Source: Rhizobium sp. Leaf453
Lineage (GTDB): Bacteria; Pseudomonadota; Alphaproteobacteria; Rhizobiales; Rhizobiaceae
Length of the DNA: 64,000 nt
NCBI RefSeq assembly: GCF_001425605.1
Contig: NZ_LMRG01000023.1
Coordinates: forward strand, 474,291 to 538,290
Direction of reading: 5' to 3'
Below are positions 1 through 8,488 of this stretch, in pieces. The notes beneath the pieces were generated by a model. It was not told where the DNA came from. It searched no databases and saw nothing but the letters and a program-made list of their open reading frames with translations. The translations under genes were made by a program, and so were the position numbers. Position 1 is the first letter of the stretch, and the number at the start of each line of letters is the position of its first letter.

Positions 1-866
1 GCGTTGATCTTCAGTGTCCGATCGAGGATGGCCACAATGTAGATAAAGGCGACGCCGACGGTCCCTCCGAGAATATCTGCATTCTCACCCTGTGTCGGGT
101 AGAGATAGACATGGGCGGCATAGGCAATGGCGCCGGCGACGATCAGCGCGATCAGGAGTGACGTGATACCCGAGCCCAAGGTCCGCGCTTCCAATGGCAA
201 GGCCGGCATCGAGTCGCGACGGATGAAGGTCATGAGTAGGATATAGAGCATGTAGAGCCCGGTCAGGACCAGACCCGGAATCAGCGCGCCCGCATACATG
301 TCGCCAACCGAACGACCGAGCTGGTCGGCCAGAACGATCAGGACGAGGGAGGGCGGAATGATCTGCGCCAGCGTGCCGGACGCGGCGATGACGCCGGATG
401 CGACGCGGCGGTCATAGCCATATCGCAGCATGATCGGCAGTGAGATCAGGCCCATGGCGATGACGGAGGCAGCAACGACGCCGGTGGTGGCAGCGAGCAG
501 CGCTCCAACGAAGATTACCGCATAGGCGAGACCCCCGCGAATAGGTCCGAACAACTGGCCGATAGTGTCGAGCAGATCCTCGGCCATGCCTGATTTCTCA
601 AGCACGATTCCCATGAATGTAAAGAAGGGAATGGCGAGCAGCGTGTCGTTCGACATCACCCCCCAGAATCGGTCCGGCAGCGCGTTCAGCAACGGCCAGG
701 AGAGATTGATCGATCCGCCTGACAAAGGGGCGAGTTCGACGCCGATAATGAAGAAGAGCAGGCCGTTGGCGGCGAGCGAAAACGCGACCGGGTAACCCAG
801 CAGCAGGAACACAATCAGCGACGCGAACATGATCGGCGCGAGATTGACAGCGATGAATTCCATCAT
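1..866 (-). CDS. TRAP transporter large permease (DctM family), partial at window edge
   Basis: The reading frame is open to base 1, so only the N-terminal 288 residues are visible; family members are usually about 430 residues. It is highly hydrophobic with many membrane helices and reads [20 protein letters not shown] at its start, matching the DctM/DedA-like large subunit that forms the substrate channel of tripartite ATP-independent (TRAP) importers driven by the sodium gradient. Its start ATG overlaps the stop of the small permease gene as ATGA (863-866), so the two are translationally coupled. No periplasmic binding protein gene is in the window; it may lie beyond the left edge. The substrate cannot be told. 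Confidence 0.9.
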   Translation of the reverse strand, partial: MMEFIAVNLAPIMFASLIVFLLLGYPVAFSLAANGLLFFIIGVELAPLSGGSINLSWPLLNALPDRFWGVMSNDTLLAIPFFTFMGIVLEKSGMAEDLLDTIGQLFGPIRGGLAYAVIFVGALLAATTGVVAASVIAMGLISLPIMLRYGYDRRVASGVIAASGTLAQIIPPSLVLIVLADQLGRSVGDMYAGALIPGLVLTGLYMLYILLMTFIRRDSMPALPLEARTLGSGITSLLIALIVAGAIAYAAHVYLYPTQGENADILGGTVGVAFIYIVAILDRTLKIN

Positions 867-1435
867 GGCCGTGCCTCCGGGGTCATGTCGTCAAGAGGTG
901 CATGCGTCGGCACATAGGGGGTAGGGTCCTCCATATTGCCCGTCATGATGGCGATCTTCTTGATGATCTCCGAGATCCCCTGCGCGGCCAGCAGAATGAA
1001 GCCGAACAGCAGAATTGCCTTGGCCGGCCAGATGATCAGGCCACCGGCACTTGATGACATCTCGCCGGACCTGATCGACATCTGGACATAGGGGAACAGG
1101 TAATAAAGCATCAGCAGGACGAACGGCATCAGGAAGAAGACATGGCCGAACAGGTCGATCCAATGCTGTGTCCTGCGCGAAAACTTGCCGTAGACGACGT
1201 CGATGCGGATGTGCTCGTTCTGGCTGAGCGTGTAGGCGGCAGCGAACATGAAGGCGGCACCGAATAGGTACCATTGCGCTTCGAGCCACGCATTCGACGA
1301 CATGTTGAAGATCTTGCGGATAACGGCGTTGCCGGCGCTGACCAGCACGGCCACCAGGATCAGCCAGGAGACTGATTTGCCGATAACTTCCGTGACACGG
1401 TCGATGAGCCTGCTGATACCGAGCAGTGCGGTCAT
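863..1435 (-). CDS. TRAP transporter small permease (DctQ family)
   Basis: This 190-residue membrane protein is the small subunit of a TRAP importer, which holds the large permease together with the binding protein. Four hydrophobic helices are visible (roughly residues 20-42, 51-71, 96-116, 135-160), and the family signature NEHIRIDV lies at residues 73-80. The start at 1435 is chosen because a strong Shine-Dalgarno GGGGAGGAA sits just upstream and the family N-terminus fits there; a longer in-frame extension to 1516 has no such signal. It is followed by dctM with a 4-base overlap and is divergent from the beta-xylosidase gene. Confidence 0.9.
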   Translation of the reverse strand: MTALLGISRLIDRVTEVIGKSVSWLILVAVLVSAGNAVIRKIFNMSSNAWLEAQWYLFGAAFMFAAAYTLSQNEHIRIDVVYGKFSRRTQHWIDLFGHVFFLMPFVLLMLYYLFPYVQMSIRSGEMSSSAGGLIIWPAKAILLFGFILLAAQGISEIIKKIAIMTGNMEDPTPYVPTHAPLDDMTPEARP

Positions 1436-1750
1436 ATGTATTCCTCCCCGCCAAGCTGTGATCATGATTTTTATTGCCAAGCATAGCCACAGTGCCGATT
1501 TCAAGGCCCGATTCAAGTCTGCGAGGCGATTTTCCAGTATAGTCTGGCAACGTCATACCAAAGTCGCATATGGGCTGGTCGCCGATGCTCAAAGCTTAGG
1601 CAGAAAACGCGACGCAGGCACGGTTCACGCTGTTGTTGCGTGAATGTGTTTCGTTGTCACGGGAGGAGACGGAATCGTCTCTGCGGGGCTTGAAATGGCT
1701 GCGGCTTTGATGCTGGATAGCCGCTCAAGAATCCATGAGGTACGTTCGTC
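1436..1750. other. Divergent intergenic region, TRAP / GH43
   Basis: No gene is supported in these 315 bases, which must hold the promoters of both flanking units. One inverted repeat stands out, TTCACGC-N7-GCGTGAA at 1624-1644, and is listed separately. Confidence 0.6.
1624..1644. promoter_or_regulatory. Candidate operator (7-bp inverted repeat)
   Basis: TTCACGC, 7-base spacer, GCGTGAA is a perfect inverted repeat about 105 bases upstream of the GH43 start and 190 upstream of the TRAP start. It has the size of a dimeric regulator site, but no regulator gene is adjacent, so the assignment is inference. Confidence 0.25.
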
Positions 1751-3385
1751 ATGACCGCGATGATCCGCAATCCCATCCTGCCGGGCTTCAATCCGGACCC
1801 GTCCATCTGCCGTGTCGGCGACGATTATTACATCGCCACCTCCACCTTCGAATGGTATCCCGGCGTGCAGATCCATCATTCGCGCGATCTGGTGAACTGG
1901 ACGCTGGTTCGTCGACCGCTGGAGCGGGCGAGCCAGCTCGACATGCGCGGCAATCCGGACAGCTGCGGCGTATGGGCGCCGTGCCTGTCCCATGCCGACG
2001 GGCTGTTCTGGCTAGTCTATACCGACGTGAAGCGTTTCGACGGCAACTTCAAGGACGCCCATAACTACATCGTGACGTCGCCGACCATCGAGGGCGAATG
2101 GTCGGAGCCGATTTATATCAATTCCTCCGGCTTCGATCCGTCGCTCTTTCATGACGACGATGGCCGCAAATGGTTCCTCAACATGCAGTGGAACCATCGC
2201 ACCGAAAGCTTCGGCGGTGCGCCGAAGTCTCCGGCCTTCGACGGTATCCTGATGCAGGAATGGGATCCGGCAACGAAGTCGCTCGTCGGCCCGATCCGCA
2301 ATATCTTTGCCGGCAGTTCGCAAGGGCTGGTCGAAGGCCCGCATCTCTTCAAGCGCAACGGCTGGCATTACCTGACGACGGCCGAAGGCGGCACGGGCTA
2401 CGATCACGTCGTCACCATGGCGCGCTCCCGTGCCATCGAAGGGCCGTACGAGATGCATCCGCAAACGCATCTGATCACCTCCAAGGATAATCCGGAGGCG
2501 GTGCTGCAGAGGGCAGGGCATGGGCAGTATGTCGAGACGCCGGACGGTCAAGCCTATCACACGCATCTCACCGGCCGGCCGCTTGCCCCGCAGAGGCGCT
2601 GCACGCTCGGCCGCGAGACGGCACTGCAGAAATGCGTCTGGCGTGACGACGGCTGGCTCTATCTCAAACAGGGCGGCGTGGTGCCTGCCGTCGATGTTCC
2701 AGCGCCGCGCGATGCCGAGGCGATCGAAAAGCTCTCCAAGGTTGAGACCGAGTTCGACGGAGCGGATTTGCCGGTGGAATTCCAATGGCTGCGGACGCCG
2801 GTGCCGCAGCGTATCTTCTCCCTCTCGGACCGGCCAGGCTTCCTGCGCCTGTTCGGCCGCGAAAGCATCGGCAGCTGGTTCGAGCAGGCATTGGTGGCGC
2901 GGCGGCAGGAACATCATGCTTTCCGGGCGGAAACTGTCGTCGAGTTCGAGCCGGATACCTATCAGCAGGCGGCGGGGCTGACCCATTATTACAACCGCCA
3001 TAAGTTCCATGCCGTGGCGGTGACGCTGCACGAAACGCTTGGCCGGGTGGTCACGATCTTCTCATGCAACGGCGATTTTCCGCACAGCCGGATGACGTTT
3101 CCGGTGGAAAGCGGCGTTGCCGTGCCCTTCGGTCGCGTGCATCTGGCGATGGAAATCCACGGCAACGACCTGCAGTTCTTCTGGCATCCCGACGGTTTGC
3201 GCGTCTGGCGCAAGCTCGGCCCGGTGCTGGATGCCGGCGTCGTCTCCGACGAGGGCGGACGCGGCGAGCACGGCTCGTTTACCGGCGCATTCACGGGCAT
3301 GTTTGCCTTCGATACGTCCGGCCGGTCTCAGGTGGCGGACTTCGACCGCTTCAGCTACGAGGCCCTGATATTCCCGGTTGAATGA
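1751..3385 (+). CDS. Glycoside hydrolase family 43 beta-xylosidase
   Basis: The 544-residue protein matches GH43 beta-1,4-xylosidases (about 535 residues), which release xylose from xylo-oligosaccharides with inversion. An N-terminal five-bladed propeller carries the signature NPILPGFNPDPSI (residues 7-19). By family alignment the general base is Asp16, the pKa-modulating Asp is Asp129 (GFDPSLF) and the proton donor is Glu195 (GLVEGPHLF). The C-terminal half (about 330-540) corresponds to the beta-sandwich domain that closes the active site. No signal peptide is seen, so it acts in the cytoplasm on imported oligosaccharides. The upstream ribosome-binding site is weak (GAGG). Whether the divergent TRAP importer supplies substrate is speculation. 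Some relatives also have alpha-arabinofuranosidase activity. Confidence 0.93.
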   Translation: MTAMIRNPILPGFNPDPSICRVGDDYYIATSTFEWYPGVQIHHSRDLVNWTLVRRPLERASQLDMRGNPDSCGVWAPCLSHADGLFWLVYTDVKRFDGNFKDAHNYIVTSPTIEGEWSEPIYINSSGFDPSLFHDDDGRKWFLNMQWNHRTESFGGAPKSPAFDGILMQEWDPATKSLVGPIRNIFAGSSQGLVEGPHLFKRNGWHYLTTAEGGTGYDHVVTMARSRAIEGPYEMHPQTHLITSKDNPEAVLQRAGHGQYVETPDGQAYHTHLTGRPLAPQRRCTLGRETALQKCVWRDDGWLYLKQGGVVPAVDVPAPRDAEAIEKLSKVETEFDGADLPVEFQWLRTPVPQRIFSLSDRPGFLRLFGRESIGSWFEQALVARRQEHHAFRAETVVEFEPDTYQQAAGLTHYYNRHKFHAVAVTLHETLGRVVTIFSCNGDFPHSRMTFPVESGVAVPFGRVHLAMEIHGNDLQFFWHPDGLRVWRKLGPVLDAGVVSDEGGRGEHGSFTGAFTGMFAFDTSGRSQVADFDRFSYEALIFPVE

Positions 3386-3426
3386 CGAAGTCGTTTATCA
3401 GGTATATCTTATAATTAACTGATATC

Positions 3427-3442
3427 ATTACAATATTGTAAT
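3427..3442. promoter_or_regulatory. Perfect 16-bp palindrome upstream of the RcnB-like gene
   Basis: ATTACAATATTGTAAT is a perfect dyad in an AT-rich intergenic stretch about 70 bases before the RcnB-like start codon. It contains the half-sites ATTACA/TGTAAT found in the nearby Zur boxes, but in reversed order, so it is not the same operator. It could be a metal-regulator site or simply promoter DNA. Confidence 0.3.
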
Positions 3443-3482
3443 TCTTGATTTCAGTTTCCGTTCATCTTTACGGCGCTAGGTT

Positions 3483-3511
3483 CGGGGTGTCAAAAACGAA
3501 AGGACACCCCG
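3483..3511 (+). promoter_or_regulatory. Hairpin enclosing the ribosome-binding site
   Basis: CGGGGTGTC (3483-3491) pairs perfectly with GACACCCCG (3503-3511), leaving an 11-base loop that ends in the Shine-Dalgarno sequence GAAAGG(A). The right arm ends one base before the ATG at 3512. The helix would bury the spacer and the start-codon edge and so could control translation of the RcnB-like gene. Confidence 0.5.
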
Positions 3512-3859
3512 ATGAAACGTCTGTTGATTGCTCTGGTCGCCAGTTCCTTCCTGGCTGCGCCGATGGCGTTCGCGCAGCCGGCCAAGCCGTTCGAAGTCGC
3601 TCAGATGAAGGAGCGCCACGTCGAAAAGAAGGTCTACAAGCACGGCAACAAGAAAATCGTCGAAAAGCATGTGGTGGTGAAGAAGCGCTGGGCGCGCGGC
3701 CATCGCCTGTCGCCCGCCGAGCGCCGCCATATCGCCGCCGTCAACGACTACCGCCGTTACCGTCTGAGTGCACCGCCGCGCGGACAGCGCTGGGTTCGTG
3801 TCGACAGCAATTTCCTGCTGATCAGCAACTCGACCGGCGTGATCGTCTCTATCCGTTAA
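3512..3859 (+). CDS. RcnB-family periplasmic protein
   Basis: This 115-residue protein has an N-terminal signal peptide (about residues 1-21, ending AFA), a very basic Lys/His-rich middle (HVEKKVYKHGNKKIVEKHV), and the RcnB-type ending PRGQRWVRVDSNFLLI followed by a short hydrophobic strand. RcnB of E. coli is a small periplasmic protein tied to nickel/cobalt homeostasis; other family members have no proven metal role. Its position next to a zinc regulon is suggestive only. The start is fixed by GAAAGGA eight bases upstream, which lies in the loop of a hairpin. It converges on the COG0523 gene. Confidence 0.75.
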   Translation: MKRLLIALVASSFLAAPMAFAQPAKPFEVAQMKERHVEKKVYKHGNKKIVEKHVVVKKRWARGHRLSPAERRHIAAVNDYRRYRLSAPPRGQRWVRVDSNFLLISNSTGVIVSIR

Positions 3860-3873
3860 GCGGGCAGGGCCAG

Positions 3874-3897
3874 TCGACCCGCCATGCGGCGGGTCGA
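3874..3897. terminator. Convergent terminator-like hairpin
   Basis: TCGACCCGCC, a 4-base loop and GGCGGGTCGA form a perfect 10-bp stem between the convergent RcnB-like and COG0523 genes. It lacks a long T tract on either strand, so it is a likely but unproven bidirectional terminator. Confidence 0.55.
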
Positions 3898-3907
3898 TGG
3901 ACTTTCT

Positions 3908-5128
3908 CTACTGTCGTGCCGCGGCGGACCAACTGGCGAATGGGTCCGGCAGGTTTCGCCAAAGATGCGGCATGAAAGCCTCGTCCCCGACCAGGCACTT
4001 ATCCAGTTCCGCCTCCAGAACCTTCTGGTCCATGGGATCCTCGCCGATGAAGACGATCTCCTGACGGCGATCACCCCAGACGGGGTCGAGATAGGGTTTC
4101 ATCATTGCCAGGAACCCAGGATCATCTGGCCATTGCGCCTTCGGCACCGCCGACCACCACAGTCCCATCTTCGACGTTCTCACCATCGGCCCGGCCTGAC
4201 TGATCTCGCCGGCATGGTGCGGACGGGTTGCCAGCCAGAAGAATCCCTTGGCGCGCACGACGCCCGGCCATGGGCGATGGACGAATGCGTGGAACCGCTC
4301 GGGATCGAACGGCTTCTTTGCCCGGTAGACGAAAGAGCGGATGCCATACTCTTCTGTCTCTGGGACATGGTCCTTGAAACCGTGCAATTCCTTGTACCAC
4401 AGCGGATGCTGCTCTGCCTTTGCCATGTCGAAAAGACCGGTGCCGAGAATATCCCGTAGGCCGACCTTGCCGAAATCCGTCTCGATCAATCTCGCATCGG
4501 CATTCAGGCCCGCGATGATCTTTCGCGCAGCGTCCAGTTGCTCGGGGGAGGCGCTGGCGATCTTGTTGAGGATCACGACATCGGCAAATTCGATCTGCTC
4601 GACCAACAGGTCAACCAGCGTCCGCTTGTCGCCATCCCCGGCCGTTTCGCCACGATCGGCTAGGAAGTCCGCAGAGGCATAATCGGCAAGTAGGTTGGCG
4701 GCATCGACGACTGTCACCATCGTATCGAGGCGGGCGACATCCGACAGGCTGGCGCCGGTTTCGTCGCGGAACTCGAAGGTGGTGGCGACCGGCAAAGGCT
4801 CGGCGATCCCTGTCGATTCGATCAGCAGATAATCGAACCGGTCCTGCCGTGCAAGATTGCGCACCTCGTTCAGGAGATCGTCGCGCAATGTGCAGCAAAT
4901 ACAGCCATTGGTCATCTCGACGAGTTGTTCTTCTGTGCGAGAGAGATTGGCGCCACCGTCACGCACCAGTGCCGCGTCGATGTTGACCTCGCTCATGTCG
5001 TTGACGATGACGGCGACGCGCAAGCCGTCACGGTTGTGAAGAACGTGATTGAGCACCGTGGTCTTGCCGGCTCCGAGAAAGCCGGAGAGCACGGTGACGG
5101 GAAGTTTGTCGGACATCGATTGATCCAT
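3908..5128 (-). CDS. COG0523 family GTPase, probable zinc metallochaperone
   Basis: This 406-residue protein is a G3E-family GTPase of the CobW/YciC/ZigA group. It has Walker A GFLGAGKT (residues 16-23) and the metal-binding motif GCICC (75-79), and the CobW C-terminal domain follows. Zur-controlled members are thought to deliver zinc to client enzymes during zinc starvation. A Zur-box palindrome (5129-5147) touches the start codon directly, which strongly supports this subgroup over a cobalamin role. The first ATG (5128) would give an almost leaderless mRNA; the in-frame ATG at 5116 ([10 protein letters not shown]) is an alternative start and leaves every motif intact. It lies downstream of znuA but behind that gene's terminator, so it has its own promoter. 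Confidence 0.9.
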   Translation of the reverse strand: MDQSMSDKLPVTVLSGFLGAGKTTVLNHVLHNRDGLRVAVIVNDMSEVNIDAALVRDGGANLSRTEEQLVEMTNGCICCTLRDDLLNEVRNLARQDRFDYLLIESTGIAEPLPVATTFEFRDETGASLSDVARLDTMVTVVDAANLLADYASADFLADRGETAGDGDKRTLVDLLVEQIEFADVVILNKIASASPEQLDAARKIIAGLNADARLIETDFGKVGLRDILGTGLFDMAKAEQHPLWYKELHGFKDHVPETEEYGIRSFVYRAKKPFDPERFHAFVHRPWPGVVRAKGFFWLATRPHHAGEISQAGPMVRTSKMGLWWSAVPKAQWPDDPGFLAMMKPYLDPVWGDRRQEIVFIGEDPMDQKVLEAELDKCLVGDEAFMPHLWRNLPDPFASWSAAARQ

Positions 5129-5147
5129 AATGTTATATTATTACATT
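5129..5147. promoter_or_regulatory. Zur box for the COG0523 gene
   Basis: AATGTTAT-N3-ATTACATT is an inverted repeat with one mismatched pair and resembles the alphaproteobacterial Zur operator. It ends at the base before the ATG at 5128, so bound Zur would cover the start of the message. Confidence 0.75.
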
Positions 5148-5156
5148 CAGCGCCCC

Positions 5157-5181
5157 AAAAAAGGCGGGCAAACTGCCCGCC
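5157..5181 (-). terminator. Rho-independent terminator of znuA
   Basis: On the minus strand GGCGGGCA-GTT-TGCCCGCC is followed by six T residues. It lies 24 bases after the znuA stop and separates znuA from the Zur box of the next gene. Confidence 0.85.
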
Positions 5182-5204
5182 TCGCGCGCTCCGTTGACTT
5201 GGCC

Positions 5205-6191
5205 TTAGCTCCCCGAGGACAGGCAGGATTTAAGGGATGCGCCGATCGATTCCATCATCTGGAAATAGAGCTCCGGCCCGGCATCCAGCGTTCCTGCTTC
5301 GGGGTCGAGGGTTCCAGACTTGGCCTGCGTGCCTTCCAGAACGACATTGACGAGCTTCGGTTCGAACTGCGGTTCGGCGAAGACGCAGGTTGCTCCAAGT
5401 TCCTCGATCTTGGCGTGAATCTCCGACAGACGCTGCGCGCCGGGCATGGTTTCGGGGCTGACGGTGATCGAACCCGCGACCTTCACATGATAACGGTGCT
5501 CGAAATACTGGTAGGCGTCGTGGAATACGATGAACGGCTTGTCCTTGATAGGGGTAACCGTCTCCTCGATCGTCTTGTCGAGCTTGTCCAGGCGGCCATT
5601 CAGCGCCTCGAGATTGGCCTTGTAGGTAGCGGCATTGCCGGAATCAGCCTCTGCCAGCGTTTTCTCTATTTCGGCGGCCATCGCTCTGGCATTGGCGGGA
5701 TCGAGCCAGAGGTGCATGTCGTATTCACCCTCATCGTGATGATGAGCTTCTTCACCGGAATGGGCATCTTCGGCGCCATGTGCATGCTCATCGCCGTCAT
5801 CATGCGCCTCGAACGCTCCACCTTCGCGAAACTTGAGCTTTTCAAGGCCCGGCGCATCGTCGAGTTCGACGATCTTGGCGTCGCTTCCCAGCGTTTCGAG
5901 CGGCTTTTCAAGGAAAGCTTCCAGCCCGTGACCGACCCAGAAAACGATGTTGGCCTGTTCCAGTGCCGAGGCATTCGAGGGCTTCATGCTGTAGGTGTGC
6001 GGGGAGGCGGCCCCCTCGACGATCAGCGACGGCTTGCCGACACCCTGCATGATCGATGCGACGAGGGAGTGGATCGGCTTGATCGACACGACCACATTCG
6101 GTGCTTCTGCATGGGCGGCGCCGGCGATCAAAAGCTGGAATGGGGCAAACAGCAGGGAGGATGCGAGGAGGAGAAATTTTTTCAGGTTCAT
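5205..6191 (-). CDS. znuA: Zinc ABC transporter substrate-binding protein ZnuA
   Basis: The 328-residue protein begins with a signal peptide (residues 1-28, ending AHA) and is the periplasmic zinc-binding component of ZnuABC. Likely zinc ligands are His41 (KPIHSLV), His65 (SPHTYSMKPS) and His160 (DMHLWLDP). A His/Asp/Glu-rich loop spans residues 130-160, typical of ZnuA and thought to help capture zinc. A C-terminal Cys pair (TCVFAEP and LKSCLSS) matches the disulphide of family members. It is divergent from znuC-znuB-zur, and two Zur-box palindromes lie in the shared 106-base promoter region. Confidence 0.97.
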   Translation of the reverse strand: MNLKKFLLLASSLLFAPFQLLIAGAAHAEAPNVVVSIKPIHSLVASIMQGVGKPSLIVEGAASPHTYSMKPSNASALEQANIVFWVGHGLEAFLEKPLETLGSDAKIVELDDAPGLEKLKFREGGAFEAHDDGDEHAHGAEDAHSGEEAHHHDEGEYDMHLWLDPANARAMAAEIEKTLAEADSGNAATYKANLEALNGRLDKLDKTIEETVTPIKDKPFIVFHDAYQYFEHRYHVKVAGSITVSPETMPGAQRLSEIHAKIEELGATCVFAEPQFEPKLVNVVLEGTQAKSGTLDPEAGTLDAGPELYFQMMESIGASLKSCLSSGS

Positions 6192-6219
6192 GCGGGGGGA
6201 CTCCTGTCTTGTAAATCAA

Positions 6220-6234
6220 TGTAATGTTATTACA
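6220..6234. promoter_or_regulatory. Zur box 1 in the znuA/znuC divergent promoter
   Basis: TGTAAT-GTT-ATTACA is a perfect 6-bp inverted repeat with a 3-base centre, 29 bases upstream of the znuA start codon. It shares its form with the sites at 5129 and 6242, which supports Zur binding. Confidence 0.82.
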
Positions 6235-6241
6235 TCAATTG

Positions 6242-6256
6242 CGTTATGCTATAACG
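6242..6256. promoter_or_regulatory. Zur box 2 in the znuA/znuC divergent promoter
   Basis: CGTTAT-GCT-ATAACG is a perfect 6-bp inverted repeat with a 3-base centre, 42 bases upstream of znuC. The pair of sites is centred 22 bases apart, about two helical turns, so two Zur dimers could bind the same DNA face. Confidence 0.75.
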
Positions 6257-6297
6257 TGTGGCATAGCGGCTGGCAACTCCTCATCCGGATTTTTTCG

Positions 6298-7221
6298 ATG
6301 CTGAATTTTCAGAAGACGGCCCAGACGCCACTCGTCACGCTCAGCAATGCCGGCGTGCGCCGCAATGGCCGCTGGCTGGTGCGCGGCGTCGAGTTTTCTA
6401 TCAATCGCGGCGAGATCGTCACGCTGATCGGCCCGAACGGTTCAGGCAAGTCCACGACTGCGAAAACCGCGATCGGCGTCATGAAGCCGGACGAAGGCTG
6501 GGTCGAGAAAAAGCCCGGTCTGAAGGTCGGCTATGTGCCGCAGAAGCTTGCGATCGACTGGACATTGCCGCTGACCGTCGAGCGCCTGATGACCCTGACC
6601 GGACCGCTGAAGGGCCGCGAGATCGAGGAAGCGCTGCATTCGACCGGCATTTCCCATCTCGCCCGCGCCGAGGTGCAGCATCTCTCGGGCGGCGAATTCC
6701 AGCGGGCATTGCTTGCCCGCGCCGTTGCCCGCAAGCCCGATCTGCTGGTGCTCGACGAGCCGGTCCAGGGCGTCGATTTTTCCGGTGAGATCGCGCTTTA
6801 TGACCTCATCAAGTCGATCCGCAACCAGACCGGCTGCGGCATTCTGCTGATTTCCCATGATCTGCATGTCGTCATGGCCGAGACCGATACTGTGATCTGC
6901 CTCAACGGTCATGTCTGCTGCCGTGGCACGCCGCAAATGGTCAGCCGCAGCCCGGAATATCTGCGCCTGTTCGGCAGCCGTGCCGCCCAGACGCTGGCCG
7001 TCTACAGCCATGACCACGATCACACCCATCTGCCGGATGGCCGGGTGCTGCATACCGATGGCTCCATTACCGAGCATTGCCATCCGGGCGACGGTCATCA
7101 TCACGGCGACCACGATCATGACCACGTTCATGGCCCGAATTGCGGTTGTGGCTTCAAAAGCCGATTGCAGGGTTATGATGACAAGCTGTCCGGCGTGAGC
7201 GAGGAGCAAGACCGTGTTTGA
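6298..7221 (+). CDS. znuC: Zinc ABC transporter ATP-binding protein ZnuC
   Basis: The 307-residue ATPase powers zinc import by ZnuABC. It shows Walker A GPNGSGKS (residues 45-52), the signature LSGGEFQRALLARA and Walker B LLVLDEP. The last 50 residues form a His-rich tail (clusters HDHDHTH, HHHGDHDHDHVH), which may bind zinc at the cytoplasmic face. The ATG at 6298 is chosen because the longer upstream frame runs back through the Zur boxes and into znuA. Its stop overlaps znuB by 8 bases, indicating translational coupling. Confidence 0.96.
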   Translation: MLNFQKTAQTPLVTLSNAGVRRNGRWLVRGVEFSINRGEIVTLIGPNGSGKSTTAKTAIGVMKPDEGWVEKKPGLKVGYVPQKLAIDWTLPLTVERLMTLTGPLKGREIEEALHSTGISHLARAEVQHLSGGEFQRALLARAVARKPDLLVLDEPVQGVDFSGEIALYDLIKSIRNQTGCGILLISHDLHVVMAETDTVICLNGHVCCRGTPQMVSRSPEYLRLFGSRAAQTLAVYSHDHDHTHLPDGRVLHTDGSITEHCHPGDGHHHGDHDHDHVHGPNCGCGFKSRLQGYDDKLSGVSEEQDRV

Positions 7222-8041
7222 TGATTTCTTCACCCGCGCACTGATTGCCGGCATCGGTCTTGCCGTCACCGTCGGCCCGCTCGGCTGCTTCGTCATCTGG
7301 CGCCGCATGGCCTACTTCGGTGATACGATGGCCCATTCCGCTTTGCTCGGCGTCGCGCTTTCGCTGCTGCTGGATCTCAATCTGATGCTCGCCGTCTTCA
7401 TCGTCGCTGCCGCGGTTTCTCTGCTGCTGTTGCTGCTGCAGAAGCGCGGTGCGCTGTCTACGGATGCGTTGCTCGGCATTCTCTCCCATTCTGCGCTTTC
7501 GATCGGCCTCGTCCTGGTCGCCTTCATGACCTGGGTGCGGATTGACCTGGTCGGCTTCCTGTTCGGCGATATTCTTGCGGTGTCCGAGGCGGATATCGAC
7601 CTGGTCTGGGGCGGCGGTATCCTGGTCTTGGCGGCGATCGTCTATCTCTGGCGGCCGCTCTTGGCCTCGACCGTCAATCCCGAGCTTGCCGAGGCCGAGG
7701 GGCTACGGCCTGAGCGGGCGCGCCTCTATTTCATGCTTTTGATGGCGCTGGTGATCGCGATCGCCATGAAGATCGTCGGCATCCTGCTCATTACGTCGCT
7801 GTTGATCATTCCGGCCGCCACAGCGCGGCGTTTCGCAACATCGCCGGAAATCATGGCAGTGCTGGCCTCCGTGATCGGCGTGCTGGCCGTGACCGGCGGC
7901 CTGTTCGGATCGCTGCATTTCGATACGCCATCCGGGCCGTCGATCGTGGTTGCGGCCATGGGGCTTTTCGTGCTCAGTCTGCTGCCATTCGGCCGTAGCA
8001 CGGAGACAGCCGTTCATTCATCGCATGGAGGACATCACTGA
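7214..8041 (+). CDS. znuB: Zinc ABC transporter permease ZnuB
   Basis: This 275-residue integral membrane protein is the channel subunit of the zinc importer. It has about eight hydrophobic segments and the family feature RRMAYFGDTMAHSALLGVAL near residues 30-50. It starts with GTG at 7214 inside the end of znuC and its TGA (8039-8041) shares a base with the zur ATG, so znuC, znuB and zur are one tightly coupled operon. Confidence 0.96.
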   Translation: MFDDFFTRALIAGIGLAVTVGPLGCFVIWRRMAYFGDTMAHSALLGVALSLLLDLNLMLAVFIVAAAVSLLLLLLQKRGALSTDALLGILSHSALSIGLVLVAFMTWVRIDLVGFLFGDILAVSEADIDLVWGGGILVLAAIVYLWRPLLASTVNPELAEAEGLRPERARLYFMLLMALVIAIAMKIVGILLITSLLIIPAATARRFATSPEIMAVLASVIGVLAVTGGLFGSLHFDTPSGPSIVVAAMGLFVLSLLPFGRSTETAVHSSHGGHH

Positions 8042-8439
8042 TGGCGCCGCAATTGACGAAGAACCAGTCGCTGGTCCTCGATGCGCTCAACCATGCGGAT
8101 GGGCCGCTCAGCGCGTACACGATCCTCGACAAGCTCCGCGACCACGGTTTTCGGGCGCCGCTGCAGGTCTACCGGGCGCTCGACAAACTGCTGGAATTCG
8201 GGCTGATCCACCGGCTGGAAAGTATGAATTCCTTCGTCGCCTGCACCCATCCCGATCATCACCACCATGATCATGGCGTCACGGCCTTTGCGATCTGCGA
8301 GGATTGCGGCCAGGTGACCGAAATGCACGATACAGCCATGGAGGAGCGCCTCTCCGTTCTCGCCGGCAACCAGCATTTCAAGACCGAGAAGACGACGATC
8401 GAGATTCGTGGCCACTGCCAGAACTGCACCAGCGCGTAG
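8041..8439 (+). CDS. zur: Zinc uptake regulator Zur (Fur family)
   Basis: The 132-residue protein is a Fur-superfamily repressor. An N-terminal winged helix (residues 1-75) is followed by a dimerisation domain with metal ligands: a histidine cluster CTHPDHHHHDHG (78-89), CEDC and CQNC; the two Cys pairs form the structural zinc site. Placement as last gene of the znuCB operon, with Zur boxes upstream, argues for Zur rather than Fur or Mur and implies autoregulation. When zinc is plentiful it should repress znuA, znuCB-zur and the COG0523 gene. Confidence 0.95.
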   Translation: MAPQLTKNQSLVLDALNHADGPLSAYTILDKLRDHGFRAPLQVYRALDKLLEFGLIHRLESMNSFVACTHPDHHHHDHGVTAFAICEDCGQVTEMHDTAMEERLSVLAGNQHFKTEKTTIEIRGHCQNCTSA

Positions 8440-8488
8440 CGCGCGACGGACGCGGTCGCTGTTTTATTCCAGCCATTGAGGTTCATCC

